NCBI GenBank assembly: GCA_002297505.1
Contig: DBLQ01000110.1
Location: forward strand, 18,223-82,222
Direction of reading: 5' to 3'
DNA from: Flavobacteriales bacterium UBA720
GTDB taxonomy: Bacteria; Bacteroidota; Bacteroidia; Flavobacteriales; Weeksellaceae
Length of the DNA stretch: 64,000 bases
The notes below the pieces were generated by a model. That model saw only the letters and a program-made list of their open reading frames with translations, did not search any database and was not told the DNA's origin. Positions 51,010-58,907 of the stretch are shown in pieces (position 1 is the stretch's first letter; each line of letters opens with the position of its first letter). The position numbers were made by a program, and so were the translations under genes.

Positions 51010-51471
51010 CTACCAATTCACCGTTCCAGAACCGTCCAGTTCCTCACGATGCTGATGGATCCAATGCGGTTTCCTGTCATTCACAAAGAACAGACTGTTT
51101 CTCGCTTTTGTCAGTATTCTGGCACTTTGGTCTGCAGGCTTGTAAAGAAGAGAATTATTTTTATCCATAGCGTGATTTCTGATGATGAGATCTGTGGCAC
51201 CCAGGTTCTGAAGCATATTCTTAGCCCGCTGCGCCTGTGATGTGTTCTGAACTTTCAGCGTAATTGAAATATTGTCCTGATAAGAAATGGGCGAACTGTC
51301 TTCCAGGTCCAGAAACCAATTCCAGAAGCCATTCTTTTTTTCTACTTCCGATTCTGTTTCCGCATGAGATGGCGAAACGGAATAATCGTAGTAACCTGCG
51401 CTTTTCAAATTTTCCAGGACTTTGTCAACTTCCACCTGATTGGGAAAAAGTCCTATAACGAGATAAGACAT
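51010..51471 (-). CDS. YflT-like general stress domain protein (paralogue 2)
   Basis: 153 residues, same layout as its neighbour: MSYLVIGLFPNQVEVDKVLENLKSAGYYDYSVS, a Trp-rich insert (GFWNWFLDLED), ITLKVQNTSQAQRAKNMLQNLGA and a C-terminal ARILTKARNSLFFVNDRK matching the ending of paralogue 1. Each copy has its own terminator, so they are separately transcribed tandem duplicates. Confidence 0.65.
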   Translation of the reverse strand: MSYLVIGLFPNQVEVDKVLENLKSAGYYDYSVSPSHAETESEVEKKNGFWNWFLDLEDSSPISYQDNISITLKVQNTSQAQRAKNMLQNLGATDLIIRNHAMDKNNSLLYKPADQSARILTKARNSLFFVNDRKPHWIHQHREELDGSGTVNW

Positions 51472-51580
51472 AACTAGGAAATTTTAAGTGAGACAAACGA
51501 ATCAAACACAGTGAAAATCCTACTTGATACTGTTGGATTTCCTGAAATAAATTTAAAATTAATTTTTGAAATTAACAAAA

Positions 51581-51605
51581 ATTCCTCCCAAAATTTGAGA
51601 GGAAT
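51581..51605 (-). terminator. Terminator after the small acidic gene
   Basis: 7-bp stem ATTCCTC / GAGGAAT with an 11-nt loop, T5 on the minus strand. Confidence 0.7.
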
Positions 51606-51628
51606 TGATAATTTTATTGGCAAGCTGT

Positions 51629-51808
51629 CTATTCATCGGTGTTATCCGTTTTGCCATCTTCATTGACGTCGGAACTTTCTTTAACATCTTCTTTATCAAT
51701 GTCTGGCGGATTTTTCTTGTCCGATGCAGCAGGGATATTTTTGAAGTCTTCATTCTGCTTCTCGTTTTCTGCAGAATTGTTGTTTTCGATTTTTTTATCA
51801 GATTCCAT
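51629..51808 (-). CDS. 59-residue acidic, disordered protein
   Basis: Starts MESDKKIENNNSAENEKQN and ends NEDGKTDNTDE; Asp, Glu, Lys and Asn make up most of the protein, with no hydrophobic core. It is probably intrinsically disordered. A terminator 24 nt after its stop supports a real transcript. The start is 12 nt downstream of the DUF4230 gene, so it may be the second gene of that operon. Resembles hydrophilic stress-associated small proteins in composition only. Confidence 0.6.
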   Translation of the reverse strand: MESDKKIENNNSAENEKQNEDFKNIPAASDKKNPPDIDKEDVKESSDVNEDGKTDNTDE

Positions 51809-51819
51809 AACTTAGATTT

Positions 51820-52431
51820 TTATAATTCTTTGGAAGAAAATGTGTTCGTTTTGTCTTCCACCGAATAATGCAAGGCTTTTGCCAAAACAAAAATTTCGTT
51901 CAGATTATCTTTCAGCTGCTTTTTGCTTTCCTGTTTCAGTTGATTCTGATTGACACTCTTGACCATATTTTTCTTGGCCGATTCCATAATTCCGTTGATG
52001 TCTTTCTGTTTGAATCTGTTCACGGCATAATCATCCATAAAATGGATTTTGACATCCGGAAAAATCTTGATTTCAGGCTGAGGAAGTTTGTCAATAATCA
52101 ATTTCTTATTCACGGTATCTACATCGATTTTCATTTTCTTCAGATCGTAAGAAACCTGTGCTTTTGCAGTCGTGTAAAGCACCATTTCTCGCGGCAGAAT
52201 ATCGAATCCTGCGATGCTGGCTGCAGAACTTTTGTGCGTCTGGAAGCTGGAAAAATCCTGTTCCAGAACCACCAGTTTGTTCATCTTCTGGATTTGATTG
52301 GTAATCAGATAATAATCCTGATTTACCATTGCACCTTCCTCCTTTTTATTGCAGCTGCGCCAAGACAGAAAGATGAAAACGGTCAGAATGATGCCGAAAA
52401 TGAAAGAGAGTAGGCCTGTATATTTGTTCAT
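51820..52431 (-). CDS. DUF4230 membrane-anchored protein
   Basis: 203 residues from MNKYTGLLSFIFG (52431); seven extra codons upstream are possible. One N-terminal membrane helix (LLSFIFGIILTVFIFLSW), then a DUF4230 domain (QIQKMNKLVVLEQDFSSFQ, LYTTAKAQVSYDLKKMKID, LPQPEIKIFPDVKIHFMDD) and a Lys/Gln-rich C-terminal helix. Faces the periplasm; function unknown. Confidence 0.8.
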   Translation of the reverse strand: MNKYTGLLSFIFGIILTVFIFLSWRSCNKKEEGAMVNQDYYLITNQIQKMNKLVVLEQDFSSFQTHKSSAASIAGFDILPREMVLYTTAKAQVSYDLKKMKIDVDTVNKKLIIDKLPQPEIKIFPDVKIHFMDDYAVNRFKQKDINGIMESAKKNMVKSVNQNQLKQESKKQLKDNLNEIFVLAKALHYSVEDKTNTFSSKEL

Positions 52432-52542
52432 TGATGTGGAATTTGTCAGCAATATTTAATTTGATAAAAACACGTTGGCGAGCCCGGTAAGAAAAGTTTT
52501 GATAATAAAAACTTCCTTCAGATACTCTACAGGACGTTTGAA

Positions 52543-53088
52543 CTACTTAAATAAACCTGAATTATTATCTTTTTTCAGGATGTTCAGCAAATCCTTTTCC
52601 AAATAGCCGGTTTCCGGCATCTCCGTAATTCTTCCGATTTCTTTGCCGTATTTTTTGACAATAATTGTAGGAACTCTGGACACATTGTAAAGACCTTCTT
52701 CACCCGCCGGCGATTCTTTTTTACGGTTCACGGCGATGATCTGCATTTTTTCGGTGTTGTACTTCAAGGCGTCCAGAATTTTGATCAACCTTGGGAATTC
52801 CCGGTGGCTGTCCTCACACCAGCTTCCCAAAAAAACCACCAGACTGTAAGAATTCAGTTTTTCTTTTTTGAGTTCCGCCAGGCTGTTCTGGTCTATTTGG
52901 TAACGGTTGTATTCCTCATCAAACCAGGTTTTATAAGGCTCTTTTTTGAATTGGTCCAGCGTCTGCGTTCCCAAAAGCATTTTGCCATCATTTTTGGATT
53001 CCACTTCACGGTTGACGATGACGCGTTCTGCGCAGGAATTAATTGCAGTCAATGCGACGATTCCGAGTAATATTGAGATTTTTTTCAT
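52543..53088 (-). CDS. Thioredoxin-like lipoprotein with single active-site Cys
   Basis: 181 residues with lipoprotein signal MKKISILLGIVALTAINSC (Cys 19). Thioredoxin fold: LVVFLGSWCEDSHREFPRLIKIL and the cis-Pro loop SRVPTIIV. The usual CxxC is WCEDS, so only the first Cys is present. It therefore cannot be a normal disulfide oxidoreductase; a peroxidase-like or binding role is possible. Anchored to a periplasmic membrane face. Confidence 0.8.
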   Translation of the reverse strand: MKKISILLGIVALTAINSCAERVIVNREVESKNDGKMLLGTQTLDQFKKEPYKTWFDEEYNRYQIDQNSLAELKKEKLNSYSLVVFLGSWCEDSHREFPRLIKILDALKYNTEKMQIIAVNRKKESPAGEEGLYNVSRVPTIIVKKYGKEIGRITEMPETGYLEKDLLNILKKDNNSGLFK

Positions 53089-53201
53089 TATGTTTTTATT
53101 CTTTTAAACACAAGCCTCACGAATTTTTGCACAACGAACACAATTTCAAAACTTAACAATTTCATTTGTGAACCTTATCAAAATCCTTGTGTCTATTGTG
53201 G

Positions 53202-53669
53202 TTAATTATTAATGATGTCTGCTAGATCTGCGGCAGAGTAATATTTGTTCTTCAGGACTTTGTTATCTGCCACGCGGTGAACATTGTATTTGTCGCCGGA
53301 CTTTTCGTAATAGGCATCGGTTCCTTTGGCTTTGTAAAATTCTACAGTTTCCTGCGCCTGGACTTCGTTATCACAAGCTTTGGACATATTAGAACGCTGA
53401 ACTTCATTGAACAGTTCCACGAATTTCTCTCCTAAACCAAATTCCAAAACAGCGCCGCTCAAAACGTATTGCAAATCGCAAAGTGCATCGGCCACTTCCA
53501 CCAAGTCATTGTCCTCAATCGCTTTTTTCAGTTCGTCCAATTCTTCCTGCAAAAGGCTGATTCTCAGAGCTGCACGTTCTTTCGAAGGAATCTGAGGCGT
53601 ATCCAGAATGGGCGCATTGAAGGTTTTGTGAAATTCGGCTACCTGATTTAGGCTATCTAATTTATCCAT
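53202..53669 (-). CDS. MazG-like nucleoside triphosphate pyrophosphohydrolase
   Basis: 155 residues. All-alpha NTP-PPase motif with E-x-x-E in LQEELDELKKAIE and E-x-x-D in LVEVADALCDLQYVL (about 40-75), the metal-binding acidic residues of the MazG/HisE/dUTPase-2 superfamily. The C-terminal part (VHRVADNKVLKNKYYSAADL) is a short extra region seen in phosphoribosyl-ATP-diphosphatase-like annotations. Probably cleans up non-canonical nucleotides. A -7 box stands 20 nt upstream. Confidence 0.8.
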   Translation of the reverse strand: MDKLDSLNQVAEFHKTFNAPILDTPQIPSKERAALRISLLQEELDELKKAIEDNDLVEVADALCDLQYVLSGAVLEFGLGEKFVELFNEVQRSNMSKACDNEVQAQETVEFYKAKGTDAYYEKSGDKYNVHRVADNKVLKNKYYSAADLADIINN

Positions 53670-53688
53670 TATTTTTCTAAAATTTTAA

Positions 53689-53696
53689 CAAATATA
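53689..53696 (-). promoter_or_regulatory. Promoter of the MazG-like gene (-7 box)
   Basis: Minus-strand TATATTTG, exact match, just after the terminator of the acyl-CoA dehydrogenase. Confidence 0.5.
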
Positions 53697-53698
53697 AA

Positions 53699-53724
53699 AA
53701 ATGCCGTCCAAGAAGACAGCATTT
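53699..53724 (-). terminator. Terminator of the acyl-CoA dehydrogenase gene
   Basis: 10-bp stem (53699-53708 with 53715-53724, one G:U) and T6 on the minus strand. Confidence 0.85.
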
Positions 53725-53752
53725 ATAAAATTTTAATATTTTAATTTTTCGA

Positions 53753-54892
53753 TTAAGAGGTAATATCTCTACCGATCACCAATCTCTGAATTTCAGAAGT
53801 TCCTTCGCCAATCGTACACAGTTTAGAATCTCTGTAGAATTTCTCAACAGGAAAATCTTTCGTATAACCGTAGCCACCGAAGATTTGAACTGCATTGTTA
53901 GAAATTCTGACGCAAGCTTCGGAAGCGTAAAGTTTAGCCATTGCACCTTCGCGTGTCATTTTTTGTTTCGCATTTTTCAGGTCAGACGCTCTTCTGATTA
54001 ATAGTTCAGAAGCGTCAATTTCAGTCGCCATATCAGCCAACATAAAGTTAACCGCCTGGAAACTTGAAATCGATTTTCCGAACTGATGTCTTTCCTGAGC
54101 ATATTTAAGAGCAGCCTTGTAAGCTCCTCTAGCAATTCCCAAACTCAAAGCCGCAATAGAAATACGACCGCCGTCTAGAATTTTCATTGCTTGTTTGAAA
54201 CCGCTTCCGACTTCGCCCAAACGATTGGCGTCAGGAACGCGAACGTTGTCGAAAATCAATTCAGCGGTTTCGGAAGCGCGCATTCCCAGTTTGTTTTCCT
54301 TTTTACCGGAAGTGAAACCCGCCATTCCTTTTTCCAAAACAAAAGCTGTGGAATTATTTTTTGCGCCTTTTTCTCCAGTTCTTGTCATTACCACTGCAAT
54401 GTCTCCTGAAATAGCGTGAGTGATAAAGTTTTTTGCACCGTTGATAATCCAGTCATCGCCATCTTTTACCGCTGTGGTGGACATTCCGCCAGAGTCGGAA
54501 CCTGTGTTATGTTCAGTCAATCCCCAAGCACCGATTACTTTTCCTGAAGCTAATTGAGGCAACCATTTTCTTCTTTGTTCCTCATTCCCGAATTCATAAA
54601 TGTGATTGGTGCACAGTGAATTGTGCGCAGCAACAGATAATCCAATAGAAGGGTCCACCTGAGAAATCTCGTCCAAAATGGTCACATATTCCTGATAGCC
54701 AAGCCCCGAACCGCCATATTCTTCAGGAATGACAATTCCCATAAAACCCAGTTCTCCCAGTTGATGAAACAATTCTACAGGAAAAGTCTGGCTCTCATCC
54801 CAATCCATAATGTTAGGGCGGATGTTTTTTTCAGCGAAGTCTTTGGCCGTTTCGGCTATCATTTTTAAGTTATCCATTGTGTCGGAGTTCAT
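53753..54892 (-). CDS. Acyl-CoA dehydrogenase
   Basis: 379 residues, usual length. GAWGLTEHNTGSDSGGMST and DDWIINGAKNFITH bind FAD and substrate. RHQFGKSISSFQAVNFMLADM, QIFGGYGYTKDFPVEKFYRDSK and the catalytic Glu E363 in IGEGTSEIQRLVIG place it in the short/branched-chain group. Oxidises acyl-CoA to enoyl-CoA in fatty or branched-chain amino acid breakdown, passing electrons to ETF. A slightly later start (MDNLKMI) is possible. Transcribed divergently from the barnase-like gene. Confidence 0.95.
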   Translation of the reverse strand: MNSDTMDNLKMIAETAKDFAEKNIRPNIMDWDESQTFPVELFHQLGELGFMGIVIPEEYGGSGLGYQEYVTILDEISQVDPSIGLSVAAHNSLCTNHIYEFGNEEQRRKWLPQLASGKVIGAWGLTEHNTGSDSGGMSTTAVKDGDDWIINGAKNFITHAISGDIAVVMTRTGEKGAKNNSTAFVLEKGMAGFTSGKKENKLGMRASETAELIFDNVRVPDANRLGEVGSGFKQAMKILDGGRISIAALSLGIARGAYKAALKYAQERHQFGKSISSFQAVNFMLADMATEIDASELLIRRASDLKNAKQKMTREGAMAKLYASEACVRISNNAVQIFGGYGYTKDFPVEKFYRDSKLCTIGEGTSEIQRLVIGRDITS

Positions 54893-55011
54893 ATTTTTAT
54901 CTTTGACGGTAAATATAGAAAAATTAGCATAAGGTCAAATGTTTTTTAAAATTTGTTTTTTCCTCCGGTATCATCAGGGTTTTCATTATTTTAGCACCGA
55001 AAATTTGTCTT

Positions 55012-55524
55012 ATGAATCCAAAACTGAAAACCCTGTTTTTCTTTCTCATCGGAGCATTTGCCGGAATATTGACAATGTATCTGATCTCGAATTACCGAAT
55101 CGAAAGGAAGTCGGATGTTGGAAGTCAAAAGACCGAGGCTGAAAATGTTGATTTAAAGCTGGATGAAAACTTTGAAATACTTGATGAAAAGGAAAATCCG
55201 ATAGCTAATGTGACATACGCAAAAGTCGTTATTGATTATTTAAAAACAAAACACAAACTTCCCGATTTTTACATCACAAAGTCGGAAGCGAAACGCCAAG
55301 GCTGGATTCCATCCAAGGGAAATCTTTGTGATGTTTTACCGGGAAAAGCTATTGGTGGCGACAAGTTCAGCAATCAGGAAAAGAAGCTGCCGAAAGGCGA
55401 ACAATATTACGAAGCCGACGTCAACTACAATTGTGGAAACCGAGGTTCTGATAGAATTGTTTTCACAAAAAAAGGAGATGTCTGGCTAACGAAAAATCAT
55501 TATAAAACGTTTGAGAAAAAATAA
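55012..55524 (+). CDS. Barnase-family ribonuclease, membrane-anchored or secreted
   Basis: 170 residues. N-terminal hydrophobic segment (TLFFFLIGAFAGILTMYLIS) and a 50-residue linker, then a barnase domain about 65-170. Catalytic residues are all present with exact barnase spacing: E134, R144, R148 and H163 (barnase E73, R83, R87, H102). K90 matches barnase K27, and SKGNLCDVLPGKAIGGDKFSN is the conserved core. Two Cys (LCDV, NYNCGNRG) could form a disulfide, suiting export. Cleaves single-stranded RNA; its inhibitor gene follows 144 nt downstream. Confidence 0.9.
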   Translation: MNPKLKTLFFFLIGAFAGILTMYLISNYRIERKSDVGSQKTEAENVDLKLDENFEILDEKENPIANVTYAKVVIDYLKTKHKLPDFYITKSEAKRQGWIPSKGNLCDVLPGKAIGGDKFSNQEKKLPKGEQYYEADVNYNCGNRGSDRIVFTKKGDVWLTKNHYKTFEKK

Positions 55525-55600
55525 GATTTTAGAGAAGTAAGAAGTAAGAATTAAAAAGTAACTTTTAAAATTCCTGAAATAATTTTCTAATCATTATTTT

Positions 55601-55662
55601 CATCTAACATCTAACATCTAACATCTAACATTCAACATCCATCAACTATCAACCATAAACTA
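55601..55662. repeat. Heptanucleotide tandem repeat (CATCTAA)4 with flanking repeat words
   Basis: Four perfect CATCTAA units at 55601-55628 and one diverged unit (CATTCAA), followed by CATCAACTATCAACC, a word also found in the atpA-atpG gap. It separates the barnase-like and barstar genes, so it lies in the leader of the inhibitor gene. Confidence 0.75.
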
Positions 55663-55668
55663 GCATTT

Positions 55669-55956
55669 ATGAAAACCATATACATAGACTTCGCCAGCAT
55701 CGGCGATTACGAAGATTTTTATACAGAACTGAAATCCAAATTAGAATTGCCGGAGCATTTTGGCGATAACCTGGATGCGCTCGCTGACGTCATTTCCGGA
55801 GGATTGGAAATGCCGCTTCATCTCGAATTTGTGAATATGAGTGTAGACCAATTGGAAACTTTCGAGGATCTTCTGACCACTTTGGAAGATATGGAAGATG
55901 AGGTTGAAGGTTTTACATTCACTTATTATCTGGAACAGTACGAAGATGAAGAATAA
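55669..55956 (+). CDS. Barstar-family ribonuclease inhibitor
   Basis: 95 residues, small and very acidic (many Asp/Glu in VDQLETFEDLLTTLEDMEDE), with the barstar start KTIYIDFASIGDYEDFYTEL and the key helix EHFGDNLDALADVI that plugs the barnase active site. No signal peptide, so it acts in the cytoplasm to protect the producer. The next gene starts inside its last codons. Confidence 0.9.
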   Translation: MKTIYIDFASIGDYEDFYTELKSKLELPEHFGDNLDALADVISGGLEMPLHLEFVNMSVDQLETFEDLLTTLEDMEDEVEGFTFTYYLEQYEDEE

Positions 55957-56395
55957 CATCAGAAAAGCAACTCCGGAGGATTTGGTTCAGCTTTCACAAT
56001 TGTTTGATGAATACAGAATGTTCTACCACAAAACATCTGATTTATCTGGCGCAGAGCAATTTTTATCGGAAAGATTAGAAAAAAAAGATTCCGAAATATT
56101 TGTAGCCGAAGATGAAGGAAAAATGGTAGGATTTGTTCAATTATATCCATTGTTTTCATCCACAAGAATGAAACGCTATTGGTTGTTGAATGACCTTTAT
56201 GTTAATGCAGGTTCTCGTGGAAAAGGTTTTTCCAAAGCGTTGATAGAAGCGGCGAAAGACCTTTGCAGAACTTCCGATTCTTGCGGAATGTACCTTGAAA
56301 CCGGGAAAGAAAATATAATCGGCAATCAATTGTATCCCAGCGCAGGTTTTAAAAAATATGATGAGGTTAATTTTTATGAGTGGGAAGTTGATTAA
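55946..56395 (+). CDS. GNAT-family N-acetyltransferase
   Basis: 149 residues from MKNNIRKATPEDLVQL (55946), overlapping barstar by 11 nt; an earlier ATG at 55898 would place 16 residues of out-of-family sequence. Acetyl-CoA-binding motif A is DLYVNAGSRGKGFSKALIEAA and the C-terminal YPSAGFKKYDEVNFYEW is typical. Substrate unknown. The overlap means coupled translation with barstar. Confidence 0.88.
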   Translation: MKNNIRKATPEDLVQLSQLFDEYRMFYHKTSDLSGAEQFLSERLEKKDSEIFVAEDEGKMVGFVQLYPLFSSTRMKRYWLLNDLYVNAGSRGKGFSKALIEAAKDLCRTSDSCGMYLETGKENIIGNQLYPSAGFKKYDEVNFYEWEVD

Positions 56396-56437
56396 GATTC
56401 AAGAAAAAAGTAAAAAGAATAAAGATAAAGGACTTCC

Positions 56438-56505
56438 CTTCGTCAAGCTCAGGATAAACTTCGCCTCAGTCTGACAAAGCTTGTCATCCTGAGGTTCTCG
56501 AAGGA
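56438..56505. repeat. REP-like palindrome
   Basis: CCTTCGTCAAGCTCAGGAT at the left and ATCCTGAGGTTCTCGAAGG at the right form a near-perfect inverted repeat with an inner AGCTTGTC-type region. Same family as the repeat at 41046-41150. Confidence 0.75.
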
Positions 56506-56534
56506 TATAAAAAATAAAATTCCATAAAAAAACT

Positions 56535-57038
56535 ATGACAGAATTCGAAAAATATATACAGCGTTACCTGGATTTGGTGCCTTCCGGAAATTGGATTGAA
56601 GAACTGAAAATGGCTTCAGATGCCACCTTGGAAATCTATGAGTCGCTTTCTGAGGAACAAGGCAACTTTGCTTACGCCGAGGGAAAATGGAGTTTGAAAA
56701 CATTGCTGCAACATCTCATTGATACGGAAAAAGTCTTTGCTTATCGCGCTTTGAGGTTTTCCAGAAAAGACCGGTCTTTGGTGTCCGGATTCGATGAAGA
56801 AGCCTGGGCAGATCATTCTTATGCTGACAGCCGAACTTTGAAAAGCCTGATTAAAGAATTTAAATTAACCAGAAAATTGTCCGTTAAATTCTTTAAAAAT
56901 CTCCCTGATGAAGCCTTACAGCTTGTCGGAATCGTGAATGGAAATGATATCAAAGTGGAGACGATTGGTCAACTAACCGTTGGTCACAACATTCACCATT
57001 TGAATATAATCAAGGAAAGATATTTGCCGAATTTGTAA
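56535..57038 (+). CDS. DinB/YfiT-superfamily metal-binding protein (not polymerase)
   Basis: 167 residues, four-helix bundle. Metal-ligand histidines in LLQHLIDTEKVFAYR and GHNIHHLNIIKERY fit the DinB_2/YfiT group of putative thiol-dependent hydrolases or transferases (damage-inducible in Bacillus). It is unrelated to the Y-family dinB gene of this window. Function not established. A terminator follows. Confidence 0.85.
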   Translation: MTEFEKYIQRYLDLVPSGNWIEELKMASDATLEIYESLSEEQGNFAYAEGKWSLKTLLQHLIDTEKVFAYRALRFSRKDRSLVSGFDEEAWADHSYADSRTLKSLIKEFKLTRKLSVKFFKNLPDEALQLVGIVNGNDIKVETIGQLTVGHNIHHLNIIKERYLPNL

Positions 57039-57042
57039 AACC

Positions 57043-57087
57043 GTTGATTTGTAAAATTGAAAAAACAGTTTTACAAATCAACAATTT
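57043..57087 (+). terminator. Terminator between convergent DinB-like and lnt genes
   Basis: Perfect 14-bp stem (57043-57056 with 57069-57082), 12-nt loop, T5. Confidence 0.85.
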
Positions 57088-57104
57088 TTCGATTTTTACA
57101 AAAC

Positions 57105-58781
57105 TTATTTCTTCCTTGTTAAATACTTCCTCCCCGGAATAAATAACAACAACGCACCAATCACAAAAAGACAAATTCTGGAAAGGAAATCACCACTTCT
57201 GGTGTAGAACGTTTCTTTGTTAATCAAATTAACTTTTGCGGTCAATGCGCCTTTTGCGCCGTAAGGTAATTCATCTACGATATCACCTCGGGAATTGATG
57301 TGTGCGCTGGTTCCGCTGTTCGCTGCTCTGGCAATTTCACGTCTTGTTTCTATCGCACGAAGTTTGGCGTATACTAACAATTGTTTATGTCCCTGCGAAA
57401 ATCCCCACCAAGAATCATTAGTTACAATGGTCAAAAGATTTGCTCCCTTTTTTACATAACCTGTCACAAATTCGCCGTAGATGCTTTCGTAGCAAATGAT
57501 AGGCGCAATTACCGATTGGTTGTAAGGATTGGCGAAAACTTTTCTTTCGTTGGAAATTCCTAGAGAACGCGTGGTTCCACCCAAATCTAACATTGCATCG
57601 CCGAGAATCGGCTTCAGAACTTTGATGTAAGGGAAGATTTCAACGCCCGGAACCAGCATTGCTTTGTGATAAACTTCCGGCAGCTGGTTAGTTGGCAGGA
57701 TTTGAACCGCCGAATTGTACTCATCTACCCAAATGCCTTGTCGCTCCAAATAACTTGCTGTCGATGATTTTTCTTCGTCATCTTTGTAAACATAATAACT
57801 GGAAATTCCGCCCATATAAACGGATTTCGGATGATTAGCCAAAAAGGTTTTGATGTTATTAATCAACAGGCTGTTGTGAAATCCTCTTTCGCTGAAACCG
57901 CCAATTCCGGGAAGTGACGTCTCGGGAGCCAAATACAAATCGATATTCTGAGGTGCTATTTTTGCATCTTCTGGTGGATTTGGGTCGACAAATTTTGAGT
58001 TTTTTGCAGCAATTGACAGCAGATCGCTTTCAATCGTCAAACTGTCTTTCTGATATTTTTCATTGTACGGATCCAGCGCCGGCTGAAGCATCGTCACATT
58101 GACTGTTCCGATTGGTTTTACAGAATAAGTATAATATTTAACCAACGAAATCACCATTGGTACAATGATAAAACCAGCCGTCATCAAGACATTTTTAACC
58201 AGCGATTTTCTTTGTCTTCCGGCTTGCCAGATTCTTACCGTATAAAAAACTAAAACATTACAAATCAAAATCCAGAAACTCCCGCCGGTGGCACCCAAAG
58301 TGTCGTACCACTGAACGAACTGATGGTAATCAGCAAAGACATTTCCGAGATTCAGCCAAGGCCAGGTGAATTCCCAAACAAGATGCAACTTTTCAAAAGC
58401 CATCCAAATCGCGACAAAAAATACCAAACCGAAATACGTTCCCTGACTTTTTTTATAAAGGTGATAGAACACAAAAACCAATGCCATAAACAGAGAATTG
58501 GTGAGAACCGGAAACAAGACCGCCAGCAGGGATTTGCTGCCGTCCGGCAATTGCGAATTGTAAAGCCAGCTTGTGGTTACAGCGTTCCAAATCAGAAATG
58601 TAAGGTATGAAAAACAGAAAACTGCCAGCTTTTTCTTTTTGATGTCGCTGAATTTTGCAATGTTATGCTCCATCATTAGAAGCGGAACCCACGCAAAAAA
58701 TATGAAGAACGGAAGCCCGTAAGTCGGCCATGAAATGGCCAGCAGAACTCCGGAAATTAAAGCTAGTAAAAGGTTTTTCAT
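57105..58781 (-). CDS. lnt: Apolipoprotein N-acyltransferase
   Basis: 558 residues from the ATG at 58781 (MKNLLLALISGVLLAISWPTYG); an upstream TTG frame reaches into a palindromic repeat and is rejected. Six to seven membrane helices at the N-terminus, a periplasmic nitrilase domain with the Glu in LAPETSLPG, the Lys in YHKAMLVPGVE and the Cys in APIICYESIYGEF, and a last helix (ICLFVIGALLLFIPG). It adds the third acyl chain to lipoproteins, needed for the many lipoproteins (SusD and others) here. Confidence 0.95.
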   Translation of the reverse strand: MKNLLLALISGVLLAISWPTYGLPFFIFFAWVPLLMMEHNIAKFSDIKKKKLAVFCFSYLTFLIWNAVTTSWLYNSQLPDGSKSLLAVLFPVLTNSLFMALVFVFYHLYKKSQGTYFGLVFFVAIWMAFEKLHLVWEFTWPWLNLGNVFADYHQFVQWYDTLGATGGSFWILICNVLVFYTVRIWQAGRQRKSLVKNVLMTAGFIIVPMVISLVKYYTYSVKPIGTVNVTMLQPALDPYNEKYQKDSLTIESDLLSIAAKNSKFVDPNPPEDAKIAPQNIDLYLAPETSLPGIGGFSERGFHNSLLINNIKTFLANHPKSVYMGGISSYYVYKDDEEKSSTASYLERQGIWVDEYNSAVQILPTNQLPEVYHKAMLVPGVEIFPYIKVLKPILGDAMLDLGGTTRSLGISNERKVFANPYNQSVIAPIICYESIYGEFVTGYVKKGANLLTIVTNDSWWGFSQGHKQLLVYAKLRAIETRREIARAANSGTSAHINSRGDIVDELPYGAKGALTAKVNLINKETFYTRSGDFLSRICLFVIGALLLFIPGRKYLTRKK

Positions 58782-58817
58782 TGTAATCAAATTCAATAAT
58801 TTTTGTAGAATATTTGC

Positions 58818-58899
58818 CAATTGATTTTCTTAGTTTCCCCAACCCTAAAGGGAGCGAAGAAAATCATTGACTCCCTTTAGGGTCGGGGAAATCAATTGA
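58818..58899. repeat. Long near-perfect palindrome between gldG and lnt
   Basis: The left arm (58818-58854) and right arm (58871-58899) pair through CAATTGATTT, TTTCCCC and ACCCTAAAGGGAG with their complements, broken by one small bulge (TCTTAG) and one mismatch. The loop is 16 nt. No clean T tract. Likely another dispersed palindromic element, possibly also ending gldG transcription. Confidence 0.75.
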
Positions 58900-58907
58900 T
58901 TTTTCAT

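Noticed and set aside
56535..57038. A second DNA polymerase IV because of the family name DinB
   Set aside because: The protein is a four-helix metal-binding DinB/YfiT-type protein without polymerase motifs.
58782..58820. Longer lnt N-terminus from a TTG at 58820
   Set aside because: The extension begins inside the palindromic element, and the ATG at 58781 starts the typical Lnt first helix.
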